Source: an uncultured Lachnospiraceae bacterium
GTDB lineage: Bacteria > Bacillota > Clostridia > Lachnospirales > Lachnospiraceae
Length of the DNA stretch: 64,000 nucleotides
Assembly: GCA_910585625.1 (NCBI GenBank)
Contig: CAJUFQ010000003.1
Coordinates: forward strand, 98,568-162,567
Direction of reading: 5' to 3'
This document shows positions 60,028 through 64,000 of this stretch, piece by piece. The position numbers and the translations under genes are program-made. Below the pieces are notes generated by a model. The model saw nothing but the letters and a program-made list of their open reading frames with translations. It was not told the DNA's origin and made no database searches. Position 1 is the stretch's first letter; every line of letters starts with the position of its first letter.

Positions 60028-61764
60028 TCATTTTGAACTTTCCTCACTTTGCAAAATCATGTGATTAAGGGGGTTCCCAGGCGGGACAATCGGCATGACA
60101 TTGCGTTCTCTGTCAATGATAAATTCTATAACCGTAGGCGTTTTCGTATTCTGCTTTGCACGCAGCAAAGCTGTTTTGATATCTTCTGCTTTTGTAACAC
60201 GGACGCCTTTTGCCCCATAGCTTTCTGCAAGTGCAATAAAATCAGGCGTATATTCCGGACAGCAAGGATTCGGGGTATTACAGCCTGTTCCACAACTTCT
60301 TCGGCGGCACATACAAGTACTTGAATAATGCCTGTCATAAAACATCTCCTGCCATTGCCGCACATTTCCCAAATACCCATTATTCAATATACAGATAATA
60401 ATCGGCAGCTCATATACAATGGCAGTCGCCATTTCTTGAATGTTCATCTGTATACCGCCGTCACCAGAAATGACAATCACTTCTTTATGGGGATTGCCAA
60501 GCTTCGCTCCGATTGCTGCGGGCAAACCATATCCCATCGTTCCCAAACCGCCAGATGTAAGCATTTGCGTATGCTCGTCAATATTAAGGAACTGCGTTGT
60601 CCATAATTGATTTTGGCCTACATCCGTAGTTACAATAGCATTTGCAAAAAGTTCGTTGATAGATTGAATAATCATCTGCGGTGTCAAACCGCTTTTTCCC
60701 ATGTCAATTGGATTTTCCATTTTCCAACGGTTTATTTTATTTGTCCATTCTGAAATATGAAGCGGCTTTGCCTTTCTAAGCAAGGCACATATCGCCTTTT
60801 TCGCATCGGCTACGATTGGGACATCAACAAAAATATTACGGGAAATAGACGCCGCATCAATGTCTATATGGATAATCTTTGCATCTGCTGCAAATTCTTC
60901 GGTTTTCCCAGTGATACGGTCATTGAACCGTGTGCCTATTGAGAAAAGGACATCACAATTACAGATTGCGGAATTGGCGGCATAACTTCCATGGATGCCT
61001 ATATTCCCGATATACAAATTATTTGTTGTGGGAATTGTTCCTTTTCCCATAATAGTTGTAATTACGGGAACTCCTGTTATTTCTGCAAGCCGCGTCATTT
61101 CTCTATTTGCATGGGCAATGTTCACCCCGCCGCCTATTAAAAAAACAGGTTTTTTAGCATTATTCAGAATATCCAGCGCTCTCTCTAATTGTCCCCAATG
61201 AACGGAAGTATTCGGCTTGTAACCATTGACCGTTATTTCTTTCGGATAGGCCTCGCTGCCATATGCCCTCTGGACATCCTTTGGCAAATCAACAACAACT
61301 ACTCCCGGCTTTCCTGTCTTTGCAATATAAAAAGCCTTTTTGATTGTTTCTGCCAAATCCTCTCTTTTTCGTACAGTTACCGCAAATTTACTGATGCTTC
61401 TTGTGATGCTTACGATATCTACTTCTTGAAAAGCATCCGTTCCCATAAGCTCAGTTGGCACTTGCCCCGTAAAGCATACAAGCGGAACACTGTCATAATT
61501 CGCAGTGGCAATACCCGTAACGAGGTTGGTGGCTCCAGGGCCGCTTGTCACAAGGCAGACCCCCACCTTTCCCGTAGAACGGGCATATCCGTCTGCCGCA
61601 TGGACTAGCCCCTGCTCATGGCGTGGCAAAATAACATCTATCTCCTTTTCACCATATAGCGCATGAAATAGGTCTATTGCCTGTCCTCCTGGATAAGCAA
61701 ATAAAGTTGTAACAGATTCCTCTTTCAATGCTTTCACAAATAATTCAGCTCCTGTGATTTCCAT
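60028..61764 (-). CDS. ilvB: Acetolactate synthase large subunit with Cys-rich insert
   Basis: TPP-dependent condensation of pyruvate to acetolactate (first step to Val/Leu). Catalytic Glu in LPRHEQGLVHAADGYAR; TPP/Mg site GDGGIQMNIQEMATA...NNGYLGNVRQWQE. 578 residues. After MFYDRHYSS comes an insert with six cysteines (TCMCRRRSCGTGC and NPCCPEY, coded at about 60255-60320) not seen in E. coli or Bacillus IlvB. No ilvN small subunit, ilvC or ilvD is adjacent; downstream is pdp. Start ATG 61764 (AAGGAGG 10 nt upstream); ATG 61773 is too close to the RBS. Preceded by a TetR gene and operator-like site. Confidence 0.93.
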   Translation of the reverse strand: MEITGAELFVKALKEESVTTLFAYPGGQAIDLFHALYGEKEIDVILPRHEQGLVHAADGYARSTGKVGVCLVTSGPGATNLVTGIATANYDSVPLVCFTGQVPTELMGTDAFQEVDIVSITRSISKFAVTVRKREDLAETIKKAFYIAKTGKPGVVVVDLPKDVQRAYGSEAYPKEITVNGYKPNTSVHWGQLERALDILNNAKKPVFLIGGGVNIAHANREMTRLAEITGVPVITTIMGKGTIPTTNNLYIGNIGIHGSYAANSAICNCDVLFSIGTRFNDRITGKTEEFAADAKIIHIDIDAASISRNIFVDVPIVADAKKAICALLRKAKPLHISEWTNKINRWKMENPIDMGKSGLTPQMIIQSINELFANAIVTTDVGQNQLWTTQFLNIDEHTQMLTSGGLGTMGYGLPAAIGAKLGNPHKEVIVISGDGGIQMNIQEMATAIVYELPIIICILNNGYLGNVRQWQEMFYDRHYSSTCMCRRRSCGTGCNTPNPCCPEYTPDFIALAESYGAKGVRVTKAEDIKTALLRAKQNTKTPTVIEFIIDRERNVMPIVPPGNPLNHMILQSEESSK

Positions 61765-61785
61765 TAATATCATTCCTCCTTAAGA

Positions 61786-61805
61786 ATGCATGTACTTGCT
61801 TGCAT
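61786..61805 (-). promoter_or_regulatory. Operator-like palindrome upstream of ilvB
   Basis: Minus strand ATGCAAGC - AAGT - ACATGCAT: 8-4-8 dyad with 6 of 8 positions symmetric, immediately upstream of the ilvB RBS. It shares the ATGCAAG half-site, arm length and 4-bp centre with the site over the tetR promoter (62438-62457). Confidence 0.5.
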
Positions 61806-61820
61806 ATAGGTTATTTTTTT

Positions 61821-61845
61821 CGGTACTACCATAAGGGCAGTACCG
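61821..61845. repeat. Hairpin after tetR
   Basis: CGGTACTACC (61821-61830) and GGCAGTACCG (61836-61845) pair over 10 bp with one wobble-type position and a 5-nt loop, 4 bp beyond the tetR stop. On the minus strand A residues follow rather than T, so it is not a standard terminator for tetR. Confidence 0.5.
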
Positions 61846-61849
61846 ATTT

Positions 61850-62425
61850 TTACTGTTCCAATCCTTTTACAAACAGTTGTACGCTGCTTTTTATGTACTC
61901 ATCTTTTTCTACTGTTGATAATTCATTGCCAAAGGATGCATTTAAAAACGCATAGCCAAATGTAGATGAGAAAACTGTCAGAGCCAAAGCGTCAAAATCT
62001 GCGTTTGGTATTTTTCCCAAATCAAACATTTTATTAAGATACTGCGTGAATGATGATAAAAAGGCTTGTGGAACCTTCATAATGAGGGCAGACGTTTCCT
62101 CATATAATTGAGGGGCCCTCAACCCGATAGACAAATTTACAAAATCCGGCGTTATCCTGTCCATATATGCTTTCATGAACATCTCTATGTCTGCCTGCAA
62201 GTTCCACTGTACATTTTCAAAAATCTCCGGAGTTATATTAGCCCTCCATCCAGCTTGGCTTACACCTTGCAGCACGATATCTTTCTTATTCTTAAATTTC
62301 CGAAACAAGGTACACTCATTCACGCCTGCAGCTTTTGCAATCGCTTTCGTTGTAGTGGCAACATACCCGTTATCTCTTACCAACATCATTGCGGCATCTA
62401 TAATTTTTTGACTTGTTTCATCCAA
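61850..62425 (-). CDS. TetR/AcrR-family transcriptional regulator
   Basis: 191 residues. N-terminal helix-turn-helix: SQKIIDAAMMLVRDNGYVATTTKAIAKAAGVNECTLFRKFKNKKDIV (about 5-51), the classical TetR pattern. C-terminal ligand-binding and dimer domain includes FMKAYMDRITPDFVNLSIGLRAPQLYEE. Start proposed at TTG 62425 because GGAGG lies 7 nt upstream; the frame also holds an earlier TTG at 62443 but the RBS would be inside the gene. An operator-like dyad overlaps its promoter, so it is probably autoregulated. Ligand unknown. Confidence 0.88.
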   Translation of the reverse strand: MDETSQKIIDAAMMLVRDNGYVATTTKAIAKAAGVNECTLFRKFKNKKDIVLQGVSQAGWRANITPEIFENVQWNLQADIEMFMKAYMDRITPDFVNLSIGLRAPQLYEETSALIMKVPQAFLSSFTQYLNKMFDLGKIPNADFDALALTVFSSTFGYAFLNASFGNELSTVEKDEYIKSSVQLFVKGLEQ

Positions 62426-62437
62426 ATCACCACCTCC

Positions 62438-62457
62438 ATGCAAGTGAATACTTTCAT
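62438..62457. promoter_or_regulatory. Operator-like palindrome over the tetR promoter
   Basis: ATGCAAGT - GAAT - ACTTTCAT, 7 of 8 arm positions symmetric, 4-bp centre. It overlaps the -10 hexamer (62456-62461) and reaches the RBS, a typical autorepression position. Confidence 0.55.
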
Positions 62458-62484
62458 TTTATCAAAGGAATAGCTTAATGTCCA
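62456..62484 (-). promoter_or_regulatory. Promoter of the tetR gene
   Basis: Minus strand TGGACA (62484-62479) and TAAAAT (62461-62456), 17 bp apart, each one mismatch from consensus. Confidence 0.65.
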
Positions 62485-62502
62485 TTCATAAGCATCTTTT
62501 TT

Positions 62503-62544
62503 AAGATTGTAGTAGTGGTTACGCATACATACTACCACAGTCTT
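62503..62544. repeat. Inverted repeat between the unknown exported gene and tetR
   Basis: AAGATTGTAGTAGT (62503-62516) and ACTACCACAGTCTT (62531-62544) pair at 12 of 14 positions. It begins just beyond the stop of the 62566-63069 gene and probably forms its 3' end. A T-run (TTTTTT) sits on the plus-strand 5' side, so on the minus strand the run is A. Confidence 0.5.
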
Positions 62545-62565
62545 ATACCTAATATCAATACTACA

Positions 62566-63069
62566 CTATACTCCCTCATTCAGTATTTCCCAGTTTGTGC
62601 TATTCTTTTTTCTTCCAAGCCCAATAGCTCTGTATAAACCACTAGGATTATTCGTTGTGTGAACCTCGAAAACAATAATATTTCCCAATTCATAGTCTTT
62701 GTATAGTTGGTAGAAAGAATGGTCATTATCAGCTATACGATAATCCACGAGTTCCCATGACAATTTATTTTGATAATATTCGGTTATTATTTTAAGCAAA
62801 TCGTTTAATTCATCATCAGAAATAGCGTTTTTATAGTCTACTTCCTGAATATTTCCTACTGAAAATTCTTTTTTTCCATCGTCCTGTTCTTTTTTCATAT
62901 CATTTGTCACAATATCTTCTCCCAATGTACATGGATAGGAATAGGACGTCTTCCCTAGTAAAGATTTCTTAACAATTCTATTGTCGTTAGGATTGAAATA
63001 ATACCATCTAACCAAGGCACAAGCAATCAGTATCAGAGACAATCCTGTTATAAATAGTTTCTTGTTCAC
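62566..63069 (-). CDS. Small exported or lipid-anchored protein of unknown function
   Basis: 167 residues. N-terminal hydrophobic segment KLFITGLSLILIACALVRWYY (about 4-24); LIAC fits a lipobox, so it may be a lipoprotein, otherwise a signal anchor. The rest is soluble, rich in Asp, Asn, Lys and Tyr (LLKIITEYYQNKLSWELVDYRIADNDHSFYQLYKDYELGNIIVFEV). Start is GTG 63069 with CGGAGGAA upstream. GC is visibly lower than in the rest of the window, suggesting separate ancestry. No family recognised. Confidence 0.7.
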   Translation of the reverse strand: MNKKLFITGLSLILIACALVRWYYFNPNDNRIVKKSLLGKTSYSYPCTLGEDIVTNDMKKEQDDGKKEFSVGNIQEVDYKNAISDDELNDLLKIITEYYQNKLSWELVDYRIADNDHSFYQLYKDYELGNIIVFEVHTTNNPSGLYRAIGLGRKKNSTNWEILNEGV

Positions 63070-63096
63070 GATAGTATTCCTCCGAAAATAGCATAA

Positions 63097-63145
63097 ACCA
63101 AAGAATAGTTAAAATCTGATACATAAACGCTAATTATTCTTTGGT
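63097..63145. repeat. 14-bp inverted repeat upstream of the unknown exported gene
   Basis: ACCAAAGAATAGTT (63097-63110) and AATTATTCTTTGGT (63132-63145) are inverted copies with one mismatch and a 21-nt spacer. Lies 27 bp upstream of the GTG start; could be an operator, a 3' end of a vanished gene, or an element end. Confidence 0.55.
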
Positions 63146-63774
63146 TCTAAATTAATAATTTTTATTTTGAAAATGTTGCTGATTTAAATCGTAATCTTCT
63201 CAATAATATAATCGGTTTGATGTTCAGAAACCTTAACTTTTTTATAATCCGTTTTTATAACTTCAATCATGGGACAAAAAATCTTTTCCCTTTTTTACAT
63301 TAACCCCTTCCCATTCTTTTTTTACCGCTTTACCCATACATTATTTGGCAAAACCCTCGTACTCTTTAAATATGTTTTGATGCTTCCTTTTTCCAATAGG
63401 TTTTCAGTGAAATATTACGGACAATTTTGCAAATATAGGTCAAACGCGGACTGAGTTCCACTGGGGGAATTGCGTTCCATGCTCCTAAATGAGCATCATT
63501 AATGACATTAAAAAAGCAAATCAGAGATTGACCGAAAAAAGGATTGCCGAAACAGCCCCTTTCTCCCTTTGGATCCTCAAAAACAAAAGGACTAAATCAG
63601 CCATAGGAAATCCTCTTTCCCATGTGTCAAATTTAGCCCTTATCTACACACTACAATTAACACAAAAGTTACAATCTTTTTAAATGACAACCCAGAGGCT
63701 CTTTATACATGACGCCAGTCCAAATTAAGAAACCACAAGCCCAATCAGAAAGAACAGGACGGTACAAATTTTCT
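63146..63774. other. AT-rich region without an intact recognisable gene
   Basis: About 630 bp. The plus-strand frames of 61-68 residues have no credible RBS or family. On the minus strand a frame at 63184-63446 reads protein-like (for example TENLLEKGSIKTYLKS, then IEVIKTDYKKVKVSEHQ) but contains two in-frame stops, so it may be a decayed gene. I see no transposase, tRNA or terminal repeat of a mobile element here. Confidence 0.5.
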
Positions 63775-63990
63775 TTATTTCAAGGCAGCATAGGCGGCTT
63801 TGTCCACCGGCTCCAACCACTCGCTGCCTGTATTTTCTCCAGGAACCTCTACGGCAAGATGTGTAAACCAGCTATCCTTTGCTGCGCCATGCCAATGTGC
63901 TTGTGTCAAGTGTAGGACAAAAAAAATATTATTTTTGTTTTCATCCACCACTTTACAAGTTTTTATAGAAAAAAATGCCGTATGAGACAC
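63775..63990 (-). pseudogene. Cupin C-terminal fragment, probably broken
   Basis: The last 45 or so residues (HWHGAAKDSWFTHLAVEVPG, then ENTGSEWLEPVDKAAY) match the end of the small cupin proteins associated with carboxymuconolactone decarboxylase-like enzymes; H-W-H is the metal-binding part of the cupin motif. The preceding residues (CKVVDENKNNIFFVLHLTQ) do not resemble the expected cupin strand, so the gene looks truncated or frameshifted near 63905. The frame is open to the window edge, so an intact longer protein cannot be fully excluded. Confidence 0.5.
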
Positions 63991-64000
63991 TTGGGTGTAT

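Noticed and set aside
61765..61849. T-box/leucine leader upstream of ilvB
   Set aside because: The gap is only about 85 bp and holds a dyad and a hairpin; no antiterminator-type sequence or leader peptide is visible.
63269..63915. Plus-strand frames of 61-68 codons (63269, 63489, 63709)
   Set aside because: No RBS, no recognisable family, low-complexity AT-rich composition; they look like chance frames.
1..64000. CRISPR arrays, rRNA, tRNA, insertion sequences, prophage
   Set aside because: No regularly spaced repeats, no cloverleaf-like segments in the intergenic gaps, and no transposase, terminase or structural phage genes were seen on either strand.

Overview
The window looks like chromosome of a low-to-moderate GC Firmicute of the class Clostridia, most likely a Lachnospiraceae (clostridial cluster XIVa) gut-type anaerobe. 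The evidence is gene content and order: RecU, HisZ with short HisG, L21-Prp-L27-Obg with a cleavable L27 leader, LexA divergent from a LysM membrane peptide, SepF/YlmH/YlmE, the sporulation-linked YqfC/YqfD and a SpoVB-type flippase, together with a MinCDE oscillator. This is family recognition by eye; no database search was run.

Layout. (1) 1-2.7 kb: end of a YgiQ-type radical SAM gene, an RluA pseudouridine synthase and recU. (2) 2.7-8.0 kb: a histidine operon hisZ-G-D-B-IE behind a near-perfect sigma-A promoter; hisH, hisA and hisF are absent, and the last gene carries an extra degenerate HisF-like barrel. (3) 8.1-17.0 kb: a small membrane protein, a radical SAM/DUF2344 pair, RNase G, L21 leader, rplU-prp-rpmA-obg, yhbY, nadD-yqeK-rsfS. 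(4) 17.1-20.9 kb: lexA divergent from a YneA-like LysM gene, then plsC-dtd and a Xer-like tyrosine recombinase.

At about 20.9 kb the coding strand switches at a strong bidirectional hairpin; nearly everything to the right reads on the minus strand. (5) 20.9-27.9 kb: a cytidylate-kinase-like gene and the cluster HlyD-like / ylmE / sepF / ylmH / aroB / lspA / rluD. (6) 28-39.3 kb: a small DUF378 gene (plus), a P-loop gene, then the shape and septum-placement block radC-mreB-mreC-mreD-PBP2-minC-minD-minE-rodA-mgsA-DD-carboxypeptidase. (7) 39.4-50.1 kb: two flavoproteins, mutS, a Uma2 nuclease, mutL, miaA and a methionine gamma-lyase-like gene. (8) 50.2-58.4 kb: yqfC-yqfD-phoH-(dead PgpH-like 7TM-HD)-ybeY, a DUF3048 lipoprotein, a MurJ/SpoVB flippase, a BofC-like protein and an unknown. 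(9) 58.5-62.5 kb: pyrimidine-nucleoside phosphorylase, a stand-alone acetolactate synthase large subunit with a cysteine-rich insert, and a TetR regulator with matching operator-like palindromes. (10) 62.5-64 kb: AT-rich, gene-poor DNA with one unknown exported protein and debris of other genes.

The most unusual signals are: two long palindromes at the stop codons of hisIE and mutS whose arms equal the XerD half of the Bacillus dif site as I remember it; three conserved genes in operon positions whose catalytic residues are substituted (HisF-like domain, MgsA, PgpH-like); the Cys-rich insert in IlvB; and the TetR/operator pair.
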